DNA of 64,000 nt. It comes from Manihot esculenta. Its lineage: Eukaryota; Streptophyta; Magnoliopsida; Malpighiales; Euphorbiaceae. The notes under the pieces are model-generated. The model saw only the letters and a list, made by a program, of their open reading frames with translations. It was not told the DNA's origin and ran no database searches. Both the position numbers and the translations under genes were made by a program. Location of the stretch: contig NC_035168.2 of assembly GCF_001659605.2 (NCBI RefSeq), positions 13,914,362 to 13,978,361 on the forward strand, given 5' to 3'. Positions 22,437 through 35,271 of the stretch are shown piece by piece (the stretch's first letter is position 1; each line of letters opens with the position of its first letter).

Positions 22437-22928
22437 TATGGGATAGCTCAGTTGTTATTTAGTCTGAGTAATACACTTATAAAAGATTGCAAGATCCTTA
22501 AAACTTGTAGAGATTGTAAAGACTTGTCTCATGCCTAGTTTGAAAGACTTAATAGTGAAAAGGAAATATCAAGGGGAACTTTGAAAGTGTGGATGTAGAC
22601 TAATTAAGTCGAACCACTATGAAAATAAAAATGTTCATTTTTCTCATCCTTGTACTCTTTTAATTTCATCTCTTTTGTGCTTATTTATGTGTTTGAATGC
22701 TTATACAATTGTAGGAATTATTTGCATATGTTGCCTTTAGATATTTGAGCTTTGTTGGCTATAGAACTTGATCTATATTAAAGAAGCTGTTATAATTAGA
22801 ATTTCAATATTGTTTGTAAAAGCACTTAGCCACACCAAATTCATATAGTTACAAGAAAAGGTTAGAATTTAGAAAAAATTTTAAAGACTCCAATTTACAC
22901 CCTCTTAGACTTTATTTGGGATAATTTG
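22437..22928 (+). repeat. Copia 5' LTR-like sequence with primer-binding site
   Basis: The stretch ends in front of TTGGTATTAGAATG (about 22930-22943). This is a decayed form of the copia primer-binding site TTGGTATCAGAGC, complementary to initiator Met tRNA. Upstream it has 'AAAAGATTGCAAGATCCTTAA' and 'AAGACTTGTCTCATGCCTAG' blocks of a kind I associate with plant copia LTRs. The start of the LTR is uncertain. The 520 bp before it (21915-22436) is AT-rich with nothing recognised. Confidence 0.55.
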
Positions 22929-23149
22929 GTATTAGAATGATGCTCTCTTGCTTAGGGTTTAAACACCTTAGAGCGATCCACAAATATACATATACATAAA
23001 GATAGTTCTTCAAATAACACAGAATCTTGACTCCTTTGGTTGATAGTTATTTCATCTAGTCTATCTCTTTTCAATGTCACAAACTACTTATTTTAGAAAG
23101 TTAGGATAAGACATCTTATACACTATATGGATATTTATATTAGGCAAAT

Positions 23150-23665
23150 TATTTAAGATAGTCCTTTTATTCCTATGATAAAAGGAAGTAGTGATACAAA
23201 AGTTGCAAAATTAGAAGCTGAATTTGATGAGAATGATTGGAAAAGAATCTCTATTAATGTTAAAGCAATCAATATTATTACATTGTGCTCTTGATATTAA
23301 TGAGTATAATTATATGTTAAATAGTATATTAGCAAAAGAAATATAGGATATGCTTGAGGTTACTTATAAAGGATCCAATCAAGTTAGAGATTCCAAAGCT
23401 AATCTTCTTATTCGAGAATATGAACTTTATGAAATCAAGCTCAGAAAAACCATTTAAAAAATGAGTACAAGGTTTATTGATATTGTCAATGCACTCAGGC
23501 TTTTGGGACACATTTTAAAGAAGAGGAGCTTGTGAAGAAAATTTTAAGGTATCTTCCAAAACCTTGGGAAGCAAAAAACCATAATAATATTTGATACCAA
23601 AAATTTCTCAAGCTACAAATATGATGAGCTAATTGGATCTCTTATTGCACACAAAATTATGTTCA
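23150..23665 (+). pseudogene. Copia gag relic (UBN2-type)
   Basis: Plus-strand fragments read WKRISINVKAINIITLCSLD, NEYNYMLNSILAKEI, DMLEVTYKGSNQVRDSKANL, REYELYEIK, MSTRFIDIVNAL, then EEELVKKILRYLPKPWEAK. This is the UBN2 gag layout of plant copia elements. At least two in-frame stops and two frameshifts are present. It lies about 220 bp after the decayed primer-binding site, as expected for gag. Pol is not present; an Athila-like LTR fragment follows at once. Confidence 0.8.
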
Positions 23666-23670
23666 TGAAA

Positions 23671-23935
23671 GATGAGTTGTAAAATTCACCACTTTTTCCT
23701 TATTAAAATTCTATGATTTTGGTATGATTTTAATGTAAACAATTGATATTTACTTGAAATTTGATTTGAGATAGGTTTTTGAGCAAAAAGTAGGAAAAGG
23801 AACAAAAAGAGACATGAATTTCTTGGAGTGATTATTTTGATTGAGTTGGATATAGTGAACTTGACTTTGCTAGAAGAACATTGGATAGGAAAAGTACTTT
23901 GAAAACTTATCAATTCCTAAGTTATTAGTTTCTTG
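23671..23935 (+). repeat. Athila-like gypsy LTR fragment
   Basis: This begins TGAGTTGTAAAATTCACC and matches 60793-60960 (TGATGAGTTGCCAAACTC onward), sharing 'TTTTTCCTTA', 'TTTTATGATTTTG', 'TAAACAATT' and 'TTTTTGAG.A.AAAGTA'. At 60793 the same sequence follows a polypurine-like tract, which identifies it as the LTR start. Here it interrupts the copia gag relic. Confidence 0.6.
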
Positions 23936-24026
23936 GCATAGTAAAAAAATAAATTTCAATAGCATTATTTAATATTGAATTTGAATATATAGTTGTTATT
24001 AGTCATGTTGCATAAGTCCTATATGG

Positions 24027-24254
24027 ATGAAGCAACACTTGGAGAATTTTAGTTTGAAATATGAATATATCCTTACTAAATGTGGCAACACAAGTGCTAT
24101 AGAGATAAGACATCACTTCATAAGGGATCATATGCAAAATCAAGATATTAAGCTTGAGTTTATGAACTCAAAAAATAAACTTGCAGATATTTTTATAAAA
24201 CCACTTAATGAGGAAACCTTTTATATGATTGTAAGGAAACTTGGCATAAAGTGA
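24027..24254 (+). pseudogene. Copia RNase H C-terminal fragment (copy B)
   Basis: This is the same fragment as at position 9, here seen 27 bp further upstream: MKQHLENFSLKYEYILTKCG, then NTSAIEIRHHFIRDH and KLADIFIKPLNEE. The family form has a segment of about 15-20 residues between NTSAI and IRHHF that is deleted here. It marks the left limit of what can be aligned between the two duplicate copies. Confidence 0.85.
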
Positions 24255-26003
24255 GTTTATTGAGTGATATATACTGCCTTGATTGACATTTGTTTGAACT
24301 AAAATACATTATGCTTAAATTAGTGTTTATTTAGTGTTTATATCACCACAAAAATAAGGGGCAATACTGCACTTTAAAAAAAAAGTGATCCTAAACAAAT
24401 ACCTCTCACTAAAATAACTCTTTGTTTATAGCGTTTTGGGAAGGCGATAGGAAAAAAAATGCCTCTATACTTTTTCGATCACAAATCATGCAAAGCAAAA
24501 ACTCCATATTTGATGCATCAGCGGCTGGTATAGGCAAAAAGGAGACTGTCTCTATAATTTCAAGTTTGTAAAAGAAAATTTTAATAGTAAGTGCACCAAG
24601 CAGCTACAAGGGAAGATATGTTTTCTATTCCCAATATACCATGTCTACCGATATCTTCTTTCCTTTCAATTGTGTCTACTAGATTGTGGAGTTCAATCCA
24701 TATGTATTTTCCTTTCTTTTCAATTTTTGATCTCTTCCTTGTCGACTACTAGTATATTGAACGATAAAACTTTTGGGTTAGTTCATTGATAAGATACTAT
24801 AATCAATTTTGTCCTCCTATTATCTGATTAGATTTTGGTCCTATATGAATTCTCTGTTGTATTCAAAATCTAGGTTAGTTTCAATTATTTATTTATCAAT
24901 AGAATCAACATGTTAATTTTATTATTAATTATAATTTTTTAACCATTTTACATAGATTAATGATAACAAGCTTTTTTGTTGAATGCTATTATTGTACTTT
25001 TGAACTGAAATTAATTAGGGATAAAATGATAAATTTTTTCTTAATTAGAAAATGGATAAAATTGAACCTTTGAACTCAAATTAATTTGAAATAAAATTTC
25101 AATTTTTTCCCATCTTGATATTGCATTTCATGTCTTGAAACCCCTAAAAGGAAGTGCTTTCAAAGACATTTTCTTTTCAAGTTCAGTAATCTTTAATTGT
25201 TTATCTACTAGGATGCTTAAACGTATCCTACTATATTTTGAAAAAAGTCATTTTCAGGTTATTGTATTTTTCTTTCATTTGTTTTTTATTTTATCTCCTT
25301 CATTTATCATTTTTCTTCTTTTATTTTTTCCTTTTTTTTGCCTCCCATTTATTTTTTTTTCTACTAGGATGCCCACCACTCACACAGAGTAGTTACATGG
25401 GAGAAAGCCATGTAACGGCCAAAAATTTTAATTTCAAATATTTTTTTTTCTTTTTCCTTTTTTGTATAAAATAAATTAAAACTGTGCTATTATAAATAAG
25501 ATACATAACTTTATTTTGGGCTTTTTATTTTCGGCTCTATCTTGGGTGTATAATTTTTGTCATCTCCCACACATATATAATGGGACATAAGGATATGTGC
25601 ATTACAAATTTTATACTTAACAAATAGACTATGTGACCTGTGCATACTTCGAGAGCTCAAATATTATATGTCTGTTAAGGCAATATAACCGTTCGATTGG
25701 CGAAATTCAGAGTAGTTGCAGTATGCAATACCCTTGATCATTTATCACATTAAATATTCATATAATCTCAATTATTTCTTTTTATGTCCACATATTATGA
25801 TCTATACATGGATAAATATAATTGACCAATGAATAAACACAAAACTAATGTGATACTTTCATATGATTTTCCTCACATCTCAATACTCTCAATCTTAATT
25901 CAATTTGCTTTTCGAGAAATATCTCATTTAATCGCATCATTCATAATTATCTAATAATATCCTAAGATAGCAAACATTAAATTAAGTCTCAAGTAATATA
26001 TCT

Positions 26004-26465
26004 GTGATAAATGACTATTTAGACTCCGTCATGAGTTTTAACCAATATCGTTTGACTAAAACGAAATAAGAGAAAAGATAGGCTAGAAGACTAAAAGTCT
26101 TATTAAAATTCCTCAAAAATTGAAAAAGTGAATTTCTAATAGCCAAGGGAGACTATTTATAATAGAAACAAAACCTTAATAAGTAAAATTATGAAAATAC
26201 CCAAAATATCCAAAAAAATAATTAAAATGCAAAATTGACCCCCTAAACGATGGAATTTCCATATTGAACTTTGTGACAGGTCTATAGCCCTCATCACACT
26301 TTTAAAAGTCGTGCATCTTGAAATTCCCTTTCCGAAAAGCTATCGTGAGTCTCTATCGGATTTTGGCAGCAAAAGTTAGGCCCGGTCCAAGTCTGCCGTA
26401 TAGTCCAAGGCTAGTTGCTCCATGTCAATCTGAGTCCTAATACTTATAATTTTTAGGGCCTTACA
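26004..26465 (-). repeat. Copia-type LTR, minus orientation (copy B)
   Basis: This is the counterpart of 1959-2419, with the same TGTAAGGCC start on the minus strand and TATA-like ATTATAAATAG. It belongs to the inverted copia relic immediately to the right. Confidence 0.6.
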
Positions 26466-26994
26466 CATTAACAAGCAGAGATTAGCGATTGTACTATCTT
26501 CATTGGTCACGAGCACATGTAGTATGAATCACATGCTACGATATCTCTTTTCATTCATAATAGAGTGTATGTCTTTATTTAAGATACCGTATAGATGATA
26601 ATTTGAGCATACTTAATGTTCAAATTTGAGTTCTCTAAGCTACTCATTTTAAAACAGAGCTCCATCTAGCTATTAAGACATATAATGTGACTTATTCACA
26701 TAAGATAATTGTATTTTATAATGATCTCCCACTATTATTCTCAATTTTTTTTAGATGACATCTCATATTATAAGTTTTTGAGCTCTTAATTTTTTATCCA
26801 CAAATAAAAGAAAACTTATAATTGTCTTGTTTTGTTATCTCACTAGATAATAAAACCAATGCCGTGTGATGAGATATTTGTTATATGTCTGACATACTTC
26901 TCGTAATTATATCCCTAATATGAAATAGTATAAATGAATTGTACAATTGCAATTAATAATTTAAATACATTAACTTATTATCTTATCCTCTATG

Positions 26995-28385
26995 TTAACT
27001 TAATCACTTTATAAGGCTATACAAAACATCTTTTGTACTCGTCTTCATTAGAAGACCTAAAGTCATTTATACATAGAAAAAACTTTCATTTTATGTGCAC
27101 ATCTATATCCTAATATAGTAAACTATATTATCTTCTTAAGAAGATATATCTTGAGATAGATTTAGGCTCATCTAAATCTCCTCTCCTTTCTGCATCCATA
27201 TAGTCTCCCATTTCTTAATAACATTATGAATAATCTAATATACATCTAAGATATCTTTATTTCCAATTCACAACATCCAATGTGCTCGCTTAGGGTCAGA
27301 TTGATTTACTATAATCATAGCACGGAACATTATCAAATCTAGTATACTTCAAAGCATACATCAGGCTTTTGAACTCACTCTTATATGGAATATTTTTATT
27401 TAAGCTCTCTCTTTTAGAATCTTAAGATATAATCTACGGTTTAAAATTTTTCTTTGAAAAAAATATGTATTTATAGGTTTGAAATCTTGCATATTCAATC
27501 ACTGTAAGATTTGCATGATATATTACTCTTGGAAAGAGACAATAGTTTTCTTAATGATCCCTTAGAATCTTGACTCTAAGATTATATGCAATTTCTTCAT
27601 TCTTTTCATCTCAAAAGATGATAATCAAACCTTAATGGCTGCGATATACTTACTATCATTTCTAGCTATTAGTATATCATTTACATACAATGATAATATT
27701 ACTAATTTATTCTTGGATCTTTTACGTATATTCCCATGATCCTCATTGATCATAGTGAAATCATAAAAATTGTAGGTATTATGAAATCTAATATACTATA
27801 GTTCCAAAGACTATTTAAGACCTTAGAATGACTTTAAGAATTTACACACTTTGTGCTCTTGGCCATTTACATTGAAAACTTATGGATTGTTTCATGCAAA
27901 TTTTAATTCTCCGTTTGAGAAAAAATAATCTTCACATCCATTTGATATAAGTTAAGATCCAAGTTAGCAACTAATGTAATTTAACAATAAAAAATACCTT
28001 TATCAAGGTAAACCTCACAGTAGGTTCAAAAAGAACTTATAATTTTTCCTTCCTATTGTGTGTACTCCCTTAGCTACCAAACGAGTTTTATATCTCTTGA
28101 TACTGTCGTCAATCTTATGCTTCACTTTGAGAATCCACTAATTGTCAATCGCTTTACATCCTAATTGCAACTCTACATTGACTAACTCTTTATTGACTCC
28201 ATTTTTCATTCCATTATTTTAATCTTTTTTTTTTTCAGTTGAAGATCTATGAGCTTAAGAAACACATATTTTAGCTCATCTCCATCAGGAGTAATAATAA
28301 ACACTTCCCTACAATCTCAAAATGACAACTGAAAATCATTAGATGACATGTTCGTCGTAGTTGAGATTGATTTATTGACTCATCA
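26995..28385 (-). pseudogene. Decayed copia pol (copy B)
   Basis: This is the counterpart of 2950-4340, with the same reverse transcriptase traces (RYKTRLVAKGV and LYVNDILIARND on the minus strand) and the same disabling YVND change. Sharing the same lesions shows that the copia was dead before the duplication. Confidence 0.75.
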
Positions 28386-28839
28386 ATGTAGGAGAATCTA
28401 GCATACAAGGAATCAATATAGGAGAATCCATAAAGTTTTCAGGATCAAAATAATTAAATAACACACTAAATATTCACCTTATATTACATAGTTTATGTAT
28501 AATAATGTATATTTTATATATAATTCATAATCTAAGTGTTATATGTAATTACAATATATTTCACAAAAATCAGTACTTGGATATCCTTATATTTCATGAG
28601 GTCCTCCAACTTTCACAAAAAAAGAAAAAATAACAAAAAATAATGAAAATAAATCTTTTATTCCCATTCAACTATTTGATAATTAGTAGCCTTTAAGAAG
28701 AGAGAGCATACACAACGTCATATAAATGCCAAAAATTTGAAATTTAAAATTTTTATATAAAATAAATTAAAAATATAAAATACAGAACTGTATTTCGGAC
28801 TTTTATTTTCACCTCTTTCTTAAATATATAATTTTTTTC

Positions 28840-29420
28840 ATTCCTTTTTCACATTTAATTATCTCTTCCTTTTTATTTTTTTCATAATTTTTTCTTCTTT
28901 TATTTTCTAACCTTATCATTATTATTTTTAAAGTTGTCCTCTTTTTTTCTATTTTTTTTATATCTTATGTTTTATCTTTTTCATCTTTTTATTTTATTTT
29001 ATTTTATTTTCTTATCCTATCATTTTTTTCCCTTATAATTTCTTTTTTTCACCACGTATTTTCTTTTTTTTATCCATTCTTTTCTCCTTCCTGCTCTTAA
29101 TTTTTTTCATTTTTTTTTCTTTTATTAACTTCATTATTTTTCTTCTCATTCTCCTCTACTGGCTCTCATTTTTTCGTTCTTCTTTTTTCCATTTTCTACC
29201 TTTCCTATATGATTTTGTCTTCTTTTTTTTTTCCCTCATTATTTTTCTCATTTATTTTTCTTCGTTATTCTTCTATTGTTTCCATCCTCTCTTATTTTCT
29301 TTCTTTTATCTCTTTTTTTATTTTTTTCTTTATATTATTTTCTCTCATTTCTTTTATCTTCACGCCATTTTTTTATTTTTCTTTATTTTCATCTACTTTC
29401 TCATTTTATTATCTTAATTT
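28840..29420 (+). repeat. Polypyrimidine tract (copy B)
   Basis: This is the counterpart of 4795-5375, differing by single bases in T-runs. Frames inside it are low-complexity artefacts. The flanking 29421-31067 is AT-rich, with nothing recognised beyond the probable 3' UTR of the gene. Confidence 0.8.
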
Positions 29421-31067
29421 TTGAACTCAGTATAATGTATTTTAATAATTATTGGATATAAAATAAAAATATATTGACAAAGATAAAATATTTTTAGATA
29501 TTTCTATATTAATTTAAAAATAGTAATAAATTTAATATATCTTAATTGTAAATATTTTTATTTGTCAAATTTATAAACGGTTTTCAAATCTACTAGAAAA
29601 TTTACTAACATATTAATGTTTTTTGTTTAAATTTTTTTATATATTTTCACCCTTAAACTTAATAAATAAATTTTTAGTTTATTAAATTTTAAAAAATCTC
29701 ATGGCACACCTGAATTAAAATTGAAATTAAGATCATCTTGTAATTTCAATATGCAGATAGCATGAATCTTATATGATATATTTAGACTAATTTCAATTTA
29801 AAGAGAATATATTTTTCCATTTCAAAAAAAAAAGAGAATATATTTTTAGTGTATAAATTATAAATTGAGTTTCAATTTTAAAAATTGTATAATGCATAAT
29901 TAATATTACTAGGTTATTAATTGTTAAAGGTGAAATTAAATAGCAATTTGAATCTTTTAGATATATCAGCATATTTATAATTTATATTATTTTGTATTAA
30001 GTTTTTATTTATTTTACAGAAAATATTTTAATAAAAATATTTTTTTATATTTTTTTGAGACACTTAAAAAAATTTAATTATTAAAAAATATTTTATCGAT
30101 TATAAAAAAAGTAAGTGATTTTAAAAAAAAATTACCGGCTCTTTTTACCTTCAGATTCTTATTAAATCTTTATATATAGATTTATTAATAAATTTTATTT
30201 TTAAATTAAAATTAAATAATAAAAAATAAATTATTTTATTAAAAAATATATTTTATGAAAATAGAAAATATTTTTTAAAAAATATTTTTCGAATATAATT
30301 TATTTTTTAATAAATATAGATTAAAATTATAAGATTTGTTAATTATATTTTAAATAATCAACGTATAATAGGTATGAAATGTTTTTAAAGTTTAAAATTT
30401 CAATTAACTTTTTAGATAAAGTCAGAGGATTTTGCAATAAATTAACAAACAAATTTCAAAAAGTTGCAGGCTCGAAAACGCGGTACATTATCGCATAGTA
30501 CCCAATGATAGGTTTTCTCTTCTTTTTTTTTTTTTTTCTTTTTTTTTTAATCAAAAGATAGATTTTTTTTTTCTCAATCAAAAGATAAATCAATGATAGG
30601 TTTTCTGTCTTGTAAGTTGTAAAGCATCTGCTGTCAGCATTTAGTCAGATCTTTTCTCCCCTCTCACTTTTAATTGAACAAGAAAAATGAAATAATTACA
30701 AAAAGCCTATAAATAATGTTATTATAAATAAGGTAATCTCAATATTTTCATAAATTCATCACAGCGTCCTAATTAACTCGTTAATGATGACTAAAACGAA
30801 GAGGTTCTTGCAAATCGCTAAAAAAAAAAAGAAAAAAAGAAAGAAATTATTCAGAGAATAGATTTTGGATTCATCTTCCTGGAATAACTTGTGCAAAGTG
30901 CAATCACACAGGAGAAAGAACCCCAAAAGAAAATCTTAAAGTTGATATACAAAGGAATCACTCAATAATCTTCAAGAAAATTACACTACAGGATCTTAAA
31001 ATGTTGGATCAGAATGATACTGAAATCAATCGCAAACCCATCTCCATCTTTCTATATTTTCTTACCT

Positions 31068-32249
31068 TTATATGGCGCAGATCTTAACCCTTTCTTGATC
31101 CCCAGAAGTTACCGTTCCTGAAGCAGCTGACAATGAACAGACTCCAGCTTGATGATCAGTTGCAGTATTCCTAGAAAGAAATAGCTGCTCATGAGATTTT
31201 TTGCAGTAGGCAATAGCTCCTTCAATTGAACTCTCTATCTCTGAATTCGCACTGCTACTTCTCTTAAGCAATTGTAAATCACAAAACCCATTTGATGAAC
31301 TAAATGAAAATGATGAGGATGAAGAAGATGAAGAAGAGCCAGAAGAAGATGATAACTGCTTATTTGTAGAATGCCGTTGAATCGCCCCTGAGAAGGACCT
31401 TCTTTGGCTATGAAAGCCATCTCTAGCCATCTCTCTTTCAATACTTCTGACAAGACTACTTGATATTTTGCGTCTTCCACTATCAAATTCACTAAATGAG
31501 TTTTTCTTCATGGCTACATTCATGCACTTGCTTAAGCAATCATTGCCTTTTGAGGCAGCTTCTGGTTCTGCATTATGTGCTGGTTTAGCGCAGGACTCGG
31601 CTGTGCAGCCAGATTTATTGAACAAAGACTTGACATATGCACTTGAAGCCTTGAGTTTTTGACCCAGTAAGGATTGCTTCAATTTCTCGGTCCAAGACTT
31701 CTTTATTGGATGGTTACCAATGAAGCTGTTGAGCTCAGATGAGAATTCAAAGAAATACTCATCTGGGTTTAGTTCACTACTAACCCTGCAAGATTCTGAT
31801 GGTGAGATATTGCAAGATTCCAGTGGGGTGGTAGTGGGGGAGCAGCTAAGATTAACAAAGGGAATAGAACAGTTTTCTTCAAAAGGTTCAAAAGTATTGG
31901 TGGTGGGGTTTTGGAGGAGCTTTTGAACCATTTGCAGGCGAGGAGGGAGGTGTAGAGGGAGGAGTTTGCCCTTGTAGAAGAGCTCATCAGCAGGGAAAGT
32001 GGTGATTTCTCTATCGTTGGACGTCAACGACATCTGGAACTCAAACTCTCTGCTTTGAGGTGGAGAGCTAATAGAGTAACAGAAGAAATTCTGAGAAGAG
32101 CTCATCAGTTCCATGTCAATGTAGTCGTCATCATCTGCATGGCTACAGGAATAAGATTGCTCTATGGCCATTACACTGTTCTCTCTCTTTCTCTGTGGAG
32201 ATGCTATAATGGAGGGGAGAGCTTGGTGTAGAGAAGAAGAGCGTAGCAT
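31068..32249 (-). CDS. Membrane-associated kinase regulator, MAKR4-like (copy B)
   Basis: The 393-residue protein is the same in every residue as that at 7022-8203. It includes YIDMEL at 43-48, the ADELFYKGKLLPLHLPPRLQ block at 87-106, the Lys-rich segment at 183-210, the poly-Ser run 300-319 and the SSIEGAIAYCKKS C-terminus. Promoter-side and 3' flanks are also duplicated, including the TTGAC-core palindrome (near 32560) and the AGGTAAG just after the stop, so both copies should be expressed alike if both are real. Full open frames in both copies mean no sign of decay. A gypsy element begins about 1.0 kb upstream of this copy. A CACTA-broken LTR lies at the same place upstream of the other. 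Confidence 0.93.
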   Translation of the reverse strand: MLRSSSLHQALPSIIASPQRKRENSVMAIEQSYSCSHADDDDYIDMELMSSSQNFFCYSISSPPQSREFEFQMSLTSNDREITTFPADELFYKGKLLPLHLPPRLQMVQKLLQNPTTNTFEPFEENCSIPFVNLSCSPTTTPLESCNISPSESCRVSSELNPDEYFFEFSSELNSFIGNHPIKKSWTEKLKQSLLGQKLKASSAYVKSLFNKSGCTAESCAKPAHNAEPEAASKGNDCLSKCMNVAMKKNSFSEFDSGRRKISSSLVRSIEREMARDGFHSQRRSFSGAIQRHSTNKQLSSSSGSSSSSSSSSFSFSSSNGFCDLQLLKRSSSANSEIESSIEGAIAYCKKSHEQLFLSRNTATDHQAGVCSLSAASGTVTSGDQERVKICAI

Positions 32250-32648
32250 CCTTTTAAAATGGAGATGTAGCCAAACTAAAAATTAAAATAAAATTATATG
32301 ACAAAAATGTCAGAATTAATTTTAAAAAAAAATCTTAAATTTTTTAGTATCCTGAAGCAGGCGACAGACACTGATTCTGATTTCGTTCTAATAAGTTAAA
32401 ATCGCCAATATTAATTTGTAATTAAAAAGAGTTTAGCTCAATAAAAAAAAATAATTTTTCATAATTTTGCGTTGATTCATTTGATATAGCGTAATTACTA
32501 AAATACAATTAATTTTTTTTTAAAATAGTCCAAACCCAGATGATTAAAACCATGGTACTGTTGACCAGTCAACGGTTTCAATTCGATTTTTTAGACGTTC
32601 GAAGTTAAGTTCCCAGTGACTCGTGACCTATCTTGATCATGGCTCTAC

Positions 32649-32650
<2 letters not shown>

Positions 32651-32712
<62 letters not shown>
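32651..32712 (+). repeat. TAA microsatellite (copy B)
   Basis: About 20 TAA units, equal in length to the partner at 8603-8665 when measured between shared flanks. Confidence 0.95.
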
Positions 32713-33289
32713 CAAAATAAAAAAAGATTATAAATTTTCAAGCCAATCAATGATGTCAAAGCCATCTGATTCAGATAGTTGAGATATTTTTTGAACATCG
32801 TCCAGATCTGAAATTGAGTTCCATTTCATATTTCCTGATTGCCCTGTAACGAGCCTTATAAAATGGTTCAAGCATTATAATATGGGTTTTATTTTTTTTT
32901 CCTTTTATTTTGGGCTTCCTATTGTCTTCTCGCTTGGGATTACCATATGGGGTTAAAATGGTGGATCATTTTCTTTTTATTTTTAATTAAAAAATGAGAC
33001 ATTAGCCAAATTTGCACACAATCAAGTTAGACATAGAAGCTAAAACACACACATAAAAACAAAAATTAAAAAGAGAGAGAGCGAGAGATAGGTTCTTGGT
33101 TAGATATTTAAAAATGTAGCATTTCAAATGGGATGAGCAGGAAGGTATTGGTATTTTTTTTAATTTATCTATTTTATGTATAAAATGTTTAATTTTTAAT
33201 ATTATTTATCAATAACATATTTCATTATATATTTTGCACGTAAATACTCATTTGATTTAAAGTTTAAATAATATAAAAGTGATATTAAA

Positions 33290-33876
33290 TGAGATTCATT
33301 CAAAATAAGAAGTGAACACTTATTATAAAACGGAACTATGTGATAAGAATTTAATAAACCTATACATGGTTTCACCCGTAAAAAAAAAATTCGGATGCTT
33401 TAAGTGGGCCTTAAGACAGATCGGTCTCAGGTTAGACAGACTTACCCTCTTAATTTCCACTCTATAAAAAAGTTATTGTTAACAGTTACAATCCAGCATA
33501 TCCCATTTACATCCGTAATCATGAAAATCCAGCATATCCCATTTACATCCGTAATCATGAAATTTTTGACCAATTAACTTATGAAAATCTTTTATCAACG
33601 AGTTGACCATGTCATCCTCGGATTATCAAGAAAAGCTATATTTATCTCTATTTTTTTACAGTATAAAAGGAGAATGATCACATAGGTAGAGTTATGCAAT
33701 TCTCTAATACAAATACTTTTAAGTTCTATATTCGTCTCATTCTCCAAAATTACTGATTTGAGCGTCGGAGTGGCTGCCGTAGGCACCCACCACCTCACCT
33801 TCTACATCTTGCAAGATTAGTCAATACAGCACAACTCCATTATGGTCACATCATCATTTTAGTTTCAGTGATATCA
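33290..33876 (+). repeat. Gypsy 5' LTR
   Basis: Runs from TGAGATTCATTC to GTGATATCA. It contains TATAAAAGG at 33662-33670 as probable core promoter and a 36-bp tandem duplication at 33491-33562. The following TTTGGTTCCAC may be a decayed primer-binding site; many Tat-type elements have TTTGGCGCCGTC here. Confidence 0.8.
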
Positions 33877-34960
33877 TTTGGTTCCACTACTAGAAAGTCC
33901 ATTGAATTCTCTCTATTCATTTAGATTAAAACCGGTCTCTTATCCCTTCTCTCTTAAAAAAATCTCTCTAGGGCTGACAACCCACAAGCTGCTGCTAAGG
34001 TTGCTATCGATAAAGAGGCTATAATCTCTTCCACTCTTGGCAATGGACAAAACACACCTCCTATGGTCAACAAAGTAGATCCCAACATTCTAAGCATTGA
34101 GCAAATACTCCAGTATGTCCAAAGATTGTAGGTTATTGTTTAGCAATATAAAGTTTGGGAGATGCATCACTCATGGTTCCCAGAAAAAAGAAGAAAGTCC
34201 CCGTAGATGCCTCAAGGACTCAGACAAGAGCAACCCAGACATAGTCCAAAGGGAAGGACAAGTCCTGGAAAGAGGAGCTATCAGATGATGCTTCAAAGGA
34301 TGCTGGCTAGAAGCGGGTACAAGCTGCTCAAAGGTACCGAAAAGGACAGGAAGAGAATTAAAGGACGAGCCAAAACCAAGACCAAAAGCCGGAAAGGTAA
34401 GGATGTGGGGGAGACGACAAGAGTTACCTAGTCTCCCGAGGAAGGAATGACCTTGATAAGTATAAGAATTACACTCTATTGAATGACTCACATATACATA
34501 TTTTAGTGTGGATCAAGAAAAATCACAAGGAAGTTAGATGGCCTCCTAAACTCAACCCTAAGAAAGCCAGAAGGCGAGATAAGACCAAGTACTGCCATTT
34601 TCATAAGATCATGGATATACAATAGAGGAGTGTCCACATTTGAAAGACGAGATCGAGAGGTTAATAAGAACCATCACACTTTAAAAGTTCATCAGAAAGA
34701 GTAGAAGAGATAGAAGGCCCGAGCGCGAGGTAACAATTCCTAAAACCATCCTTAACAGTGAACCTGCAGGGGTTACTTATGTATTTCCAAGAGGACCGAG
34801 TGCTAATAGGGGTGGCCATAAGGAAAGTGTCACATATGTTCAGCTCTTGAGTCAAACTCCGAGTTTTGAAATTGTCAAGGCAGATGATCGAGCTTTCTAT
34901 TTTATCCTTAGAAAAACATTTGTGATTTATGAAAATGTTACAAAACTAGGATGCATTCTC
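33877..34960 (+). pseudogene. Gypsy (Tat-like) gag remnant
   Basis: Fragments on the plus strand include YTLLNDSHIHILVWIKKNHK, RWPPKLNPKKARRRDKTKYC and HFHKIMDI...EECPHLKDEIERLI (with stops and a frameshift). These match the C-terminal gag signature of Tat/Retand elements, where KYCxFHxDxGHxTExCxxLKxxIExLI forms a zinc-binding motif. Upstream, LADNPQAAAKVAIDKEA... is acceptable gag linker. No intact frame remains. From about 34960 to 35270 the sequence is already repeat-like (GGCCACAAGGCCATCC motifs). Confidence 0.7.
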
Positions 34961-35271
34961 TAAGCTTCTTTGATAGAAAAATTAGAAACGTTAGATGGAT
35001 GAAAGCATGGAGACAAGAACAAAAGTCACTAGACGTGTTTCGCTAGACCATCTGAGTGTTAGTCCCACTAAAAGGTCACAAAGCTATCCGGGCCTTGTTC
35101 CCGCATAACAAGGCATCTCATGTCAGGTCACAAAGCCGGAATCCGCCAGGCCATCCAGGCATTAGCGCCAATATAAGGCCACAAGGCCATCCATGCGTCA
35201 GTCCTACATAACAAGATATCTCATATCAGGCCATAAGCCAATTTTAGCCAGGCCATAATCCGAGCGTTGGA

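Larger units (their letters stand above)
24046..33519. repeat. Segmental duplication, copy B
   Basis: This is the direct repeat of 1-9472. Contents and order are the same: copia RNase H end, non-coding DNA, inverted copia relic with LTR, polypyrimidine tract, MAKR4-like gene, TAA repeat and gypsy LTR start. Differences found by eye are homopolymer-length changes. Unlike copy A, it continues into an intact gypsy LTR and the whole gypsy element. Confidence 0.93.

Noticed and set aside
22437..22510. tRNA-like GGGATAGCTCAGTTGTT
   Set aside because: Only the 5' part resembles a tRNA; no anticodon arm or T-arm follows. It lies inside copia LTR-like sequence.
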